64,000 bases of DNA from Microplitis mediator (taxonomy: Eukaryota; Arthropoda; Insecta; Hymenoptera; Braconidae): the NCBI RefSeq assembly GCF_029852145.1, contig NC_079975.1, positions 9,052,001-9,116,000 on the forward strand, in the 5' to 3' direction. The notes beneath the pieces were generated by a model that was given only the letters and a program-made list of their open reading frames with translations, ran no database searches and was not told where the DNA came from. This document shows, in pieces, positions 23,238 to 34,844 of the stretch (positions are counted from its first letter, which is position 1; each line of letters opens with the position of its first letter). A program made the translations under genes and the position numbers.

Positions 23238-24741
23238 ATAAGGCAAGTGACCCTTCTATCGGCCCCTTAGTCGAAAAATCGATATATTTTCACAATAAGT
23301 ACGTATTCATGCGTAAATAGTTTAAAAAAAAAAAGTAAAATCAATCTAGTTTAGATTCAACATACTCTGATTATTGTAAGAAGTCATTTTATTATTAAAA
23401 AACAAATATTACACGGAAAGAAAATTATGGAAACTGTTCCCATAATTTTGTAAAATTTTTTCCTATATCATCATAGGAATTACAACCATAAATTATGGGA
23501 GCAGTTCCTATAATTATAGGAATGTTTCCCATAATTATAGGAATAGTTCCGATAATTATGGGAATGATACCCATAACGTTATAGGAATGGTTCCTCTAAT
23601 TATAGGGATGGTCCCTATAATTTATAGGAATACTTTCTATAATATTATGGGAATCATTCCAATAATATATAGGGACTATTCCTATAAATTATAGGAACCA
23701 TTCCCATAAATTATGGGAACCATTCCCATAAATTATGGGAACCATTCCCATAACATTATAAGAACTATTCCTATACTATTATGGGAACTATTCCCATAAT
23801 ATTATAGGAATAGTTCCCATAATGGTATAGGAATAGTTCCCATAATGGTATAGGAATAGTTCCTATACCATTATGGGAATCATTCCCATAATATTATGAG
23901 AATAGTTCCTATACTATTATAGGAACCATTCCTATAATATTATGGGAATGGTTCCCATACTATCATGAAAAAATTAATTTAAAGAAAAGTGTGGCAATCA
24001 CTTTTACAATACACAGAAATTTGATTAAGTATAGAAACAAAAATTCAAACATTGAAAAAAAAATCCATATTTAGCAAAAATATTAAAATTTTTAACGAAA
24101 AAATTTTTTTTAACAAATTTAGCGTCGAATAAGCTTCATTTGGATCTTTCCATATTATTCGGGAAATTTCTACACTGTTTTGCAAAAAAAAAATTTTATG
24201 ATATTTTATTTACGTAATGGGAGTAGTTCCCATAATATTATAGGAATAGTTCCCACACCATTATGGGAATGGTTCCCATAATGGTATGGTTACTATTCTC
24301 ATACTATTATGGGAACTATTCCCATAAATTATAGGGACGATTTCTATAATAGTATAGGTACTATTCCCATACCGTTATGGGAACCATTCCCATAATGCAT
24401 AGCAAAACTTCCCATAATTTTCTTTCCGTGTAGTTCTAAATATATAGAATAGATGTTAATAAATTATATACATCCGATCAGCTAAAATATTATCTAAAAG
24501 ATTGCCGACAAAGGGGGTATAGGCAGGCCGAGAGAGGGGTCATCCGGAATTGAAGTTATTTTCATTTATTATTTAATTTCTAATACATATTTTTACATAT
24601 ATTTTTTTTAATCTCAAGTTATATGTATAAGCTTCAAGGTTCTATCACTATTTTATACATGAATTGGTTTTTGATATTTGAATTCTTAATTCGAAAAAAA
24701 TAATACGCTTAACTGGCCGATAGAGGGGTCACTTACCTTAG
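23238..24741. mobile_element. GGCCGATAGAGGGG TIR element, 1.5 kb, with nested array
   Basis: The left end GGCAAGTGACCCTTCTATCG (23241) and the right end GATAGAGGGGTCACTTACCT are inverted copies. The right 310 bp match 2861-3180 in inverse orientation. A second TIR element (23410-24432) is inserted in the middle. Confidence 0.7.
23410..24432. mobile_element. TA-CACGG TIR element filled with GGAATRGTTCC palindromes
   Basis: Ends TACACGGAAAGAAAATTATG and CATAATTTTCTTTCCGTGTA are inverted copies of each other. The interior (23440-23970 and 24215-24410) consists of dozens of diverged units such as GGAATAGTTCCCATAATATT, each locally self-complementary. They are interrupted by about 240 bp of ordinary A+T-rich DNA. 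No reading frame. Not a CRISPR array: there are no unique spacers. Confidence 0.75.
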
Positions 24742-24984
24742 TTAGAAAATTATAATTTTTCAATTTTCCGAGATATCATCGTCGAGTATAAATTAGTATT
24801 AATAAGCACAAAAATTAAAATTTTTTTTATTCTGATAATCTTTAATATGATGTTCAATAAATGAAATATTTCTCAAATTATGTTTTTTTTTTATTAAACA
24901 ATAAAAATACACTCTTCAAATACCGACGTTGGTTTATTTCTTATAGAATCAATAATTATTATAATCTACTCATTTCACTTTCAG

Positions 24985-25415
24985 ATTTTTTTCATCGCTT
25001 TTTCTTTAATTTACATTGATAAAGGAATAGCAAAGGAAAATTTTGAATTAAATTTCGACCAAAATTTATACTATGATGATCAGCAAAGACTTATATGGAC
25101 GTATTTAAATTTCATAGCTGCTAAGAATAAAATAACAGTAAATTTAGTAGAGGAGAAAAAAATACAAAAAATTAGTATCATTATTGGAGGAATATCGCGT
25201 ACCCCTTTGATGAGTTTATTCCATCGGTTTCTATTGTCAGACAAAAAAGATTGAATTCAACGGAGTCACGTTTGGAGCCTCGATTGCGTAATGGTAACTT
25301 GAATCTGAGAAACGGAGTCGATGCCATGACGGAAATAGCTAAAACTCTGCCGAAAAAACGTATAGACCTTGTTAATTATAAAATTCCAGATATTTATGAG
25401 GAAATCGTAGCCTAA
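24985..25415 (+). pseudogene. Frameshifted terminal exon, left arm
   Basis: Begins after TTTCACTTTCAG. The first frame reads IFFIAFSLIYIDKG... to about codon 75 (VEEKKIQKIS). The sense then continues in another frame as YWRNIAYPFDEFIPS... through LPKKRIDLVNYKIPDIYEEI to a stop at 25413-25415. A shift of one base near a poly-A run (25155-25180) separates them. The protein is not recognised. Confidence 0.5.
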
Positions 25416-25458
25416 ATTATATATAAATATATATAAATTATATAAATATGTATGTAAT

Positions 25459-25889
25459 TTAGGCTACGATGTTCTTATAAAGCTCTGGAGTTTTATAATT
25501 AACAAGGTCTATACGTTTTTTCGGCAGAGTTTTAGCTATCTCCGTCATGGCATCGACTCCGTTTTTCAGATTCAAAGTTACCATGACGCAATCGAGGCTC
25601 CAAACGTGACTCCGTGGAATTCAATCTTTTTTGCCTGACAATAGAAACCGATGGAATAAACTCATCAAAGGGGTACGCGATATTCCTCCAATAATGATAC
25701 TAATTTTTTGTATTTTTTTCTCCTCTACTAAATTTACTGTTATTTTATTCTTAGCAGCTATGAAATTTAAATACGTCCATATAAGTCTTTGCTGATCATC
25801 ATAGTATAAATTTTGGTCGAAATTTAATTCGAAATTTTCCTTTACTGTTCCTTTATCAATGTAAATTAAAGAAAAAGCGATCAAAAAAT
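25459..25889 (-). pseudogene. Frameshifted terminal exon, right arm
   Basis: The mirror image of the left arm: same length (431 nt), same acceptor position (TTCACTTCTAG) and same frameshift. The final residues differ slightly (YKTPELYKNIVA). No arm-specific indels are seen. Either the shift predates the inverted duplication, or the arms were homogenised later. Confidence 0.5.
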
Positions 25890-26140
25890 CTAGAAGTGAA
25901 AATACTATTTCAAAAATTAGTACTGAGACACAAAAAAAGGGGGAAGTTTTAAGTTTAAATTAAAGTACAAACCAATTTTTTTACATATTTCATAAATTTC
26001 GAGGTCAAATATAAGCTGTTGGGCCTTTTATGCATTTCTAATATGCGCGGGTTTGTTTATCAGCAATTAAAGCAATATATTCAAAAGAATATGTTACTCC
26101 ATTGATAGTCACTGTTGTTGGTTATCAACAAATACATTTA

Positions 26141-26500
26141 TTACAATTGAAGTTTTTTTTTTAATATTTTAGGTGCAATGTGCTTTTCTAATCCACTAAA
26201 TATTCCCACATACAAATATTGCCCGTAACTTCCATTCTTGTGTAAAACACTGTGGGAATTTATAGAAGATTTATACACTAAAAGAGCACGAGATGTTGAA
26301 GTGAACGCACGACGTCCTTCACTAATTACAACCTCCAAAAGCTCAGAGATCGTAGCTGAAGGTAACTTGCCTGTATTGTTAATTACCCAATGAAAAATTT
26401 TGGAGTAGAAATCAATAGGCTTCTCCATAATACACTGTATATCCTTCTTTATATCCTGATTACTTCTTGATTCAATTTGAAAACTACCAGAAGAAGAATC
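26141..26500 (-). CDS. Hypothetical exon, downstream partner of 26601-26795
   Basis: An open frame of 119 codons reading DSSSGSFQIESRSNQDIKKD... through SATISELLEVVISEGRRAF to KILKKKLQL and a stop. Composition is protein-like and hydrophilic, with no signal peptide. The obvious acceptor (TTTTTTTACAG, exon start 26519) gives the wrong phase for the upstream exon. A second AG 19 bp further (exon start 26500) fits. This could be a real gene with an unusual acceptor or a decaying one. Function not recognised. Confidence 0.35.
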   Translation of the reverse strand, partial: DSSSGSFQIESRSNQDIKKDIQCIMEKPIDFYSKIFHWVINNTGKLPSATISELLEVVISEGRRAFTSTSRALLVYKSSINSHSVLHKNGSYGQYLYVGIFSGLEKHIAPKILKKKLQL

Positions 26501-26600
26501 CTTGAACCATTGATCGAAGCTGTAAAAAAATTTTTATTAATTTTAAAACTTATTGAATTACTTAATTATAATAAATAAATACTCGCTTTGTTAAACTTAC

Positions 26601-26795
26601 CAAAGGAAGTTTGAGTCTCATTAGCAACACCTGTAGATCATTAACTCCTACTAATTTATTCGCAGCATTTACATTTAAACAATCATCTTCCTTATTTGTG
26701 TTTTCCCAATTTGTACTATTACGCATGAAGCGATTTCTTTTTATAATATGAAGTTGCACTTTCACGTTTACGAGATGCGTATCTTTCAATAACAT
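26601..26795 (-). CDS. Hypothetical first exon
   Basis: ATG at 26795 opens 65 codons ending at CTTCCTTTG|GTAAGT. Motifs include MRNSTNWENTNKEDDCLNVN and LQVLLMRLKLPL. It joins in phase 0 to 26500 if the second acceptor there is used, giving 184 residues. An upstream exon is possible. No domain recognised. Confidence 0.3.
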
Positions 26796-26884
26796 ATTTG
26801 CAGGTTATATAAAAAATATAACGTATAAAAATAAATATACGCAAACATGTAATTTATAAAAGTGCACACACGTGAACATTTAGT

Positions 26885-27075
26885 AATGCAACGAGGCTTG
26901 AATGTGATACATGCTGGGCTCCATGCTCAGTTTCCAAAGCTTGGATGCGGCGTGATTGTCCATTGATCCAGGCTTAAAACGAGGCTTGGGCCAATGCTCA
27001 GTTATCAAGGCTTGACAAGTGGCGAATGGTCCGAGGCTTGGCAAATCGTCAGCCTTGGCAATTCCTACCTGGACA
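26885..27075. repeat. AGGCTTGG-rich block
   Basis: GC-richer than its flanks, with about eight copies of AGGCTTGR or its near variants and two of CCATGCTCAGTT / CAATGCTCAGTT. A 67-codon open minus frame through it appears incidental to the repeats. Confidence 0.45.
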
Positions 27076-27529
27076 GAAATCATTTATGAATATAATAATT
27101 ATTATAGAAATACGTTTCGACTGACATAAAAAATCAATAAATATTATTTTTTTGATTAGAAATAATAAATGGTCGTCAAGTATTACTTACCAATGCTTAT
27201 AACTTTCACTGTGTCTGCGTACTGTTGTATTGTAAATTTTGCACAAATAAGCCAGGGTATTTATACATCATTTCATGTTTGTTTAAATTGATTGCAATCA
27301 CAAACTGATGAAGTAAGCATTAAATTTCCGCAAAAGACAAATAAAGAATTCTGCTTATATCCCAGCTTATATTTCATCACTATTATATTTTTAAATACTT
27401 TCGTAATAAAATGCATATTTTGAAATAAAATATTATGTAAACAGATTTGTCTGGATTCCTCACGTTTAAGAGTTTCTTAATCATTTTACACTTAAACCTT
27501 CAAAGATATGGTTACCGGGGGAAAAAGGT

Positions 27530-27730
27530 TTATATCTGACCACATACAACTATATCTGATCAGATCTGACAAAGCAGATCCGGCCAGATCTTTAAATTGT
27601 CTCTATCTAACGAGATCTGATAAGAACTAATTATATCTGACCAACTATCGTCAGATATGATCTATAATTTAGTTCAGATAAAGTTATATCTGATCAGATC
27701 TTACGAAACATACGCAGATCTGATCACACA
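27530..27730. repeat. AGATCTGATC degenerate array
   Basis: About a dozen diverged palindromic units based on TATATCTGATCAGATCTGA. A shorter stretch of the same unit lies at 13440-13490. It sits just left of duplication B. Confidence 0.55.
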
Positions 27731-28697
27731 TAAACAATTTTCTATTAAAATGAGACAAGTACATGATTTTATTATGTATTATATATGAAAAAATTACAAT
27801 TGTATAGTAGTATAAGGTTGTGTGATTTGAATTTTGAAAAATCATAGTTATGATACTTGGCAAGATCGCCATGTTAAATACGTGGCGGTGGTACGCCGAA
27901 GCGCGTCGGACAAAGGGTGACGGGATCACGTGACAGACGAAGGGTTAATATAAATTCTTTCATATTGTTAATGTGTTTTTTTGAACTTTATGTAATTTTA
28001 GATACATAAAAAGAATTATCGAAGAGTGATTTTATACATTTTCCATAAGTTTAAGACCATTAACTGATTTCTTAGCAAATTTAAGAGATATGAAAAAATC
28101 GTGGATCCGAGATTATTGTGATAGTTTCTTTTTTTTCCATGCTTCGAATATATTCTAAAATCTATTTTATATCTTATCTTGTAAATGAAAGATTAAGATT
28201 GTAAATAAAGAAAATTTTATGGAATTTTATCAAGTACGAGTTTAAATATAATACGATGATCATCAAATCGTTCCGGCATGGGGTCGTGTTCCAGGTACTC
28301 GGACATTTGCCTTATCTTTGCTTAAATTAATTATGATAGTCTGCTTTCACCACAAATTTTATAGAATTTTGACAGTTAAAGCTTTATATTAAATAAAGAT
28401 TTTATGTTTAGAAAAAAAAATTTCTTATAATAAATAAAATACATAGAGAAATTAATTACTTATTCGGAATAGAGGTTTTATTGTTGATACATAAAAAAAA
28501 AAAATTACAAAAATTTCGAAACGTTTTTTTACAAACTCAAATTACTATGATAGATATTTTTGATTGAATTATTAAGATAATATAATTTTCTAATTTACTT
28601 TTTATTGTTAACTATTATATGCATTTATTCATTTAATTTCATGAAATCTATAATCGTCAAATAAAAGAAAAGATCCTTCATACAAGTTGAAGATAGT

Positions 28698-30059
28698 TTA
28701 AATATTAGAAACCATTTCACGAAACACATTAACTATAATATTTGCAAGTTTATTTTGAAGTTTTATACGTTTAAATGCTCTTGCCAAACGATAATTAATC
28801 ATTCCCCCATACAATGGAAAGTGAGATTCAACCGTTGCTTCATTAAAAGTGACGTTATCGTCAAGGGATATCAATCTCAAAGCCAGTTTGTCTTCTGGTT
28901 TATGTAGTAAATCATAATACGTAAATTCTGTGACGCTATCTTTTGTTTTTTTCATTAAATTAATTTCTTTCAAACATTTTTTACGTATTTTCTTAAATTC
29001 TTTGCCGTTGACTGCCTCAATATTTTTGTCACAAACTTCAAAATCAGCAACGATCAGTTTAACAATATGGTATTTTACAATTAACATACTACTGTCGTAA
29101 TACTGATCAAACATATTATAATATTCTGGTATATAATCATGCTCATAAGGATAATCAATTACCAATTTTCCATTCTTATCCATTAAATTCACATCACAAC
29201 CGGCTTCCAGTACAAGTTTAGCATAAGATTCACTCATGGGTAGAGACATTATTACATGAAGATAAGATTGCCCCATCGAATTTGTATGGTTGATATTGAT
29301 TGCGGGATGATTTAGAAAAATTTTGACAACTTTTTCATTAAATTCTCTTTTAAAAGCGCTTTCTAAAGGTGTTTCAAATGGTGTATTGAAAAAACCAGCT
29401 TTATTAACGTCACAGCCATATTTATTGACAAGTAAATCCAATACTTCAGCACTACCGTAATATGCTGCAACGTTTAATACTGGTCGAGGATATTCAAAAT
29501 TATCAATGTCAATGGAAGCACCGCGACTGATAAGAAACTCAACAATCTCACACGAATTACATAAAACAGCTTGTTGTAATAGCGTATATGATGAATGTGA
29601 TCCTTTTGCTTTTAGCAAATTTAAACTTTGACTAGCATTCATCCTCGAGTCGATTAATTTCACAACGTATTTCAGTTTTTTAAATTTAATAGCATATGTC
29701 ATAATGTGGTCAAAATTTTCTGTTGTCATTGAAATATTGGCGTTATTTTTAATAAGATAATCAAAAAACTCTTCGTCATCGAAATAAAACGCAAGGTAAA
29801 GAATCGTAATTTCGTAATCATGTTCACTTTCCTGCTGAAGACCATTGCCATAATTGATAAGTTCGTTACTAATTTCGTGAAGTAAGTTATGATATTTACT
29901 GCTTATTTTGACTTTGGTATCAACTGACAATTTTCCATTCATTATTTTACGACGCACATCACCATATTTCATGTTATCAAAAATTTCCATAGTTTTGAAT
30001 ACATCTTTATTTATTTCTGCCATTATTGTAAAATCTTCCTCAGTTTGTATTGAATTCAC
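28698..30059 (-). CDS. Ankyrin-repeat protein, copy B (453 aa, intronless)
   Basis: Same length and architecture as the 18.7-20.1 kb gene: an N-terminal region, about six ankyrin repeats, a basic linker and a FPLYGGMINYRL tail. There are no gaps or stops. Differences from copy A cluster at residues 151-155 and 201-250 (loops and helices of the fourth and fifth repeats), 307-317 and the last 30 residues, while residues 86-110 and 160-185 are almost invariant. The conserved frame argues that both genes are functional. An excess of amino-acid change over flanking non-coding change suggests divergent selection. Both copies have the same relative promoter region. Function is inferred only from the fold: protein-protein binding. 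Confidence 0.85.
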   Translation of the reverse strand: MNSIQTEEDFTIMAEINKDVFKTMEIFDNMKYGDVRRKIMNGKLSVDTKVKISSKYHNLLHEISNELINYGNGLQQESEHDYEITILYLAFYFDDEEFFDYLIKNNANISMTTENFDHIMTYAIKFKKLKYVVKLIDSRMNASQSLNLLKAKGSHSSYTLLQQAVLCNSCEIVEFLISRGASIDIDNFEYPRPVLNVAAYYGSAEVLDLLVNKYGCDVNKAGFFNTPFETPLESAFKREFNEKVVKIFLNHPAININHTNSMGQSYLHVIMSLPMSESYAKLVLEAGCDVNLMDKNGKLVIDYPYEHDYIPEYYNMFDQYYDSSMLIVKYHIVKLIVADFEVCDKNIEAVNGKEFKKIRKKCLKEINLMKKTKDSVTEFTYYDLLHKPEDKLALRLISLDDNVTFNEATVESHFPLYGGMINYRLARAFKRIKLQNKLANIIVNVFREMVSNI

Positions 30060-30183
30060 TTGAGTAATTACTGTGAAGTTTTATTAATTAATAACCGTTA
30101 AAAAATACTTTTAAGACGTACAAAATAATACAGCAATGATTGCGGTGGTCGAATGATAATAACTGTACGGTGAATATTTCCTT

Positions 30184-30193
30184 CTATATATAT
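30184..30193 (-). promoter_or_regulatory. TATA-like box upstream of ankyrin copy B
   Basis: TATATATAG-type sequence about 125 bp before the start codon, at the place equivalent to 20194-20204. Confidence 0.25.
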
Positions 30194-32399
30194 CCGGTAT
30201 CATTCTTTTGACTTGATTATGAACATAGGTGGCGATAGAATAGATTTTTCACCAGAGTTGACCTGCTATCTAATGAACTGACCAATCAAATATTAAAACT
30301 TGATTTGATTATTGATTTCCAAGATATATCAACAAAGCACAACAAAGAAGTTAGGAAACAAAGGTGATGAATTGATTCATAAATGATGTATTTTGACATG
30401 ATCCTGAAGTTAGTAGGCAATTAAAAATTTTCGGTTTTTTTTTTTTTCAACGAATCAATTACTAAAATACTAAAAATATGCACGAATAGAAAATTTAAAA
30501 AATTATTAGTGTAATTTTTTAAATTATTTTTTTTTTATAATTTATTATTTTGAAAAAGATCCAAAAATTATTAGACGTCGGCTAACTTCAGTATCATGTT
30601 TTTACACGTTAATGTCTTCTTTGAATAATCAAATAATTTTACTCAATAGTAAGTAAATATTGATACAGACGTATTGTCATAAATTTTTACTACTTAAGCT
30701 CTTATTTACCCTTATGTTTCCAATGCTGCCACTCATTACTACATTGTCATTTAAATTTATTAATAGTAAATTTGCTTAAGGTATTTGTCTTGCTATTTAT
30801 ATAGAATGTGCTATTGCCCACTCTCTCTTTTGCTACTGCTTACTCTTTCACTCAATATCGCTTACTTGCTTTGCTCATTTCGAAAATGTGAGACAGATAT
30901 CGTTGAATATTGATAACTTTGTTATCAGAAACAAAATTATTTGTTGTTTTGTTTATTTTATAAATATTTTTCTTACAATCTATTCATTTTTGGAAAGATT
31001 CTACCGATAACTACATGAAACATACGGAAAAATATGACTTTTTTTTTAAGTTTATCCAACTTACTACATTTTAACAGTGTACACTTTGATTATCGACATC
31101 TTGCTTCACAATCGATCGAAAATTCCGACTTTATAAAATTACATTCAGGACATCCATCTAAATATCATAATTCAATTTCATTGAATTCTACCAATGAAGC
31201 CTATAGCACAACAACTACCTTAATACTCTGTTTTTTGCTTAACAATATTTTTAATAATTTATTGTCAGCATTAAATATATTTAATTTCATTACTTCAATA
31301 ATGAAAACTCGCTTTTATATAAATATTAACGTTATGGTTATACATGAAAAAAAAAAAAAATTGAATACTGAATATCAATACAGAGTAACCACAAGTTGAG
31401 CTTGACATTGATATGTAATTAGTATTTCTTGAGATTTACTATTATTACTACCGATTATTTTAGAAAAAATTTTATACTGATCAGTAAAAGCTAATTATTT
31501 TATGATATAAATAAAACAAATAAGTGATACTTAATGAGATGAAAACCTGCGTCCCCAGATTTCCAATTCTAATTTCAGAAGTTTTAGTTTTGATATTTAC
31601 TATTTATTGATAATTTATGGCTCTAGTTAAAAATCAGTACGTACACAAACTAATGTAAGTTTGAGGCATACTAAAAAATATTCATATTTTAAGTATAATT
31701 TTTTTCGTGTACAGATACAACAATTTTCCTTGACAGTGAAAAACTATCAACAAAAAGTTACAAAAAGTTATTATTGAAAAAGAAAAGTTAACAGGTTTAC
31801 TCTTTCCAAAAGAATAATAATCACAACAATTATTAAGTAATCGAAAATAGTGACATTAAAAAAGTTAGAGCTCCTAACAAAAAGGACCATCCATTTGATT
31901 TTGCGATTTTAAGAATAAGCACCCATGCGCATTACCAATCCTGACATCAACGTCACTGAAAAAACCTTAGAAGATTGTGGAAGTTAAAAGATGTAGAAGA
32001 GTGACTAAAGTAATTGATCATAGAGTAGATCCTAATAAAAAATACCGTGATGATTATTGGTGTTGATGATTTTCTTCTAATATAATATTACATATTATAC
32101 AATGTTCCGTATATCCTCAATGTATTGTTTATAGTATATTGCTTTTTTACATGCGATGGTGCAAATATAAATGCTCCTCACGCAGAATGATACTCACCTC
32201 TTGACTATATTACTAAAAAAACTCTATATCAAAGTTATTACACAACTTATTGTAATCTATAAGAAAATGTAAATATTATATATGCACTTTACAGATTGCT
32301 GCGAAAAGATTAAAAATGGTTTTCAAAATGAATTTGTAAGAAAAATCTTGAATACTTGAATACTTTGTAACATAATTCTTGAATACCAAATTTTTACTG

Positions 32400-33203
32400 T
32401 TTCTTCACGAAGAAAAAGTTATTGTAACAATTACTATATATTATGTGAATGGTTTCCATAACGTACAGTAGCCGGTTTTTTCGAAGTATCGATTATAGAA
32501 ACGGCTCCCATACAAATTATGGTAACCATTCCTATTTACAGAGTTTTCATTCTTATACGATATGGGAATATTTTCTATACCATTATGGTAATACCTCCTA
32601 TGTAATTATAGTAATTATTCCCATCTATTATGATAATGATTACTATAATATAATTAATTTCTAAATATTATGGTAACTATTACCATGGTATTATGTTAAC
32701 TGTTACCATAATTTAGTCATCACACGAAGAAAAATGGAGACAAAAAATGTATGAATTTTTATTATGCTGTCGACGAAACAAGAAGATAAATCGTCAAAAA
32801 ATTATTATGCTGCACTATAATTATTTTGAGCTCGTTACAATTTTTTTTTCTACTATAAATCCTAACTTAGACAAATAATATTAATCACAATTTTTAATAA
32901 CTTTTAAGTGTATAATATTTTTTGTAGTATAATATAATAATTTTTTGGCAACTCAACTTCTTGTTTCAAGTTTCGTCGACAGCATAATAAAAATTCATAG
33001 ATTTCTTAAGTCCATTTTTCTCCGTGCATACGATATAGAAGCTATTACCCTAATTACAGGATTTATTCCCACAGTTATGGAGACTTTTTCTAGAAATTAT
33101 GGGCGTATATCCTATAATTTCTAATAATTATCACTATAATATTATGAGCTGATATTTCATAAACGTACTAGGAGCAGTTACTATAATTTTCTTTCCACGT
33201 AGT
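32400..33203. mobile_element. GGTAAT-palindrome element with nested foldback MITE
   Basis: It starts TTCACGAAGAAAAAGTTATT and ends TATAATTTTCTTTCCACGTA. The interior holds ATGGTAACxATTACCAT-type palindromes (32440-32710 and 33035-33190). A long-TIR MITE (32721-33029) splits it. Confidence 0.5.
32721..33029. mobile_element. Long-TIR foldback MITE, second copy
   Basis: GAAGAAAAATGGAGAC at the left and GTCCATTTTTCTCCGTG at the right. Both arms contain ATTATGCTGTCGACGAAAC and its inverse. Same family as 14388-14727. Confidence 0.65.
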
Positions 33204-33857
33204 AACAATTTTTTATTACTACCAAAAAAGTAGAACTAAGCCCTATACTTACACTACCGCTCGAAAGTATTTGGCCTCTCAGAAAAAAGTATTTTGTAAC
33301 AGCAGTTTGAATAAATCAAACGACTTCATAGTAATTTTAATTATTTATTAGTAAATTATCAGACGTAATAACAATACGTATTTTGTGGTGAGATACAAAC
33401 AATGAAACCTATGATAAAATTGTTTTAATAAATGTATTGTTTGAAATATAATAAAAATTGCAGGTGGCTAAATACTTTCAAGCGGTAGTGTAGTTTAGCA
33501 TATGGTTGTACATATTGGGCAAATAAGCAACTTAAAATTAATTCTTATTGATCCGGATTTATTAAATTTGTTTGCCAAGTTTCAGTACTCATTAAAGAAA
33601 CTTCCATAGATCCCTCTGAGTTAAACTTTAATAAATCTATAATTAATTAGTAATCGAACGTTTTCGTGTGTTTATATTTTACTATGTAACGTTTCAATAA
33701 CAGAAAATTTACAAAAAAAATTAATTTCTATTTTAATATCGTAAACAAAATTAAATTGAGCTACAGCTGCTCAGGCATTAAAGTACTAATGGAATTAAAG
33801 AATAATCAAATCAATACATATTAATTTTTCTTTAAAAGCACCGCAGTATCAGTAAAC

Positions 33858-34017
<160 letters not shown>

Positions 34018-34844
34018 TACATAAAGAGATTTAATACTGATTGGTAATTGCTAATTATCACTTACCAATCAACTTATTTAACCACATATTCAATCTTCCA
34101 ATAATAATACAAGAAGAAATAAAAAAGGAAATTAAATTTAACCCTTCGAATATTTACAAAGCCATTTAAATAATATTATATAATAATGAATAATGTCATA
34201 ACTTAGTATCCTAAACGTTATTGAAAATTACTTTTATTTTTAGAACTTTGAGTTCTATATCAAGATAATTTCAGCTCACAAAATATATCCTTAAATTAAA
34301 CGTGAAACAGATTAAATTATATGTAATAATAATAACTTATGTAACATTCTATTTACATCATTTTCCGTACATAATTATAACATTATCGTTAGTTATGTTT
34401 CACAAATTATTTATTATAATTAAAGAAAACAGGACTAGAGTAAATCGACCAATATATGGATTTATTTACTTAAAAATTAATTAGGATCTTGGAAAAAAAT
34501 TATAATAACAGAGTGAATAATAATAATATTCCCAGTAAATGGAAGTACATTTTCCGATCATATAATCTGTAGTTAAAAATGATCCAATTATTGTTTTTAA
34601 AATAAAATTAATTCATTTAACTTAAACTTAAAAATTATAAACCAACTTTTTTTAATGATTAAAAAAAAAATACAATTAATAACTGAGCCAATAAAAAAAT
34701 ATAATGTCTAGTATTTTAAATTTTAAAAATCATTCATCACAAGTAACATTGTAGACATCGATCAAAAGTAAATTAATTACAAACTAACAATATATTTATC
34801 TATGTATATATTTACCATTGATCTATGTACGACCTTTAAAGGTA
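34018..34844. other. No gene seen
   Basis: Very A+T-rich. No splice-framed reading frame, element end or RNA gene recognised. Confidence 0.4.

Larger units (their letters stand above)
24966..25908. repeat. 0.94 kb inverted repeat of a gene fragment
   Basis: Two arms (about 24966-25418 and 25456-25908) are near-identical inverse copies, separated by about 37 bp of TATATAAA-type spacer. Each arm contains the same splice acceptor, the same open segments and the same stop codon. Arm identity is about 96% by eye. Confidence 0.85.
27786..32734. repeat. Segmental duplication, copy B (~5 kb)
   Basis: Direct copy of 17893-22860. It has a small extra segment near 28020-28090 and lacks about 100 bp near 21070-21180 of copy A. 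The right edge coincides with the first bases of a foldback MITE (32721-33029). Confidence 0.85.

Noticed and set aside
23440..24410. Regularly spaced repeats that superficially resemble a CRISPR array
   Set aside because: Units are contiguous, palindromic and diverged, there are no unique spacers, and the setting is eukaryotic with TIRs at both ends.
18708..30059. Viral (bracovirus or poxvirus-like) origin of the ankyrin genes
   Set aside because: No flanking viral genes, excision motifs or clear PRANC/F-box tail were seen. A cellular insect gene family fits as well.
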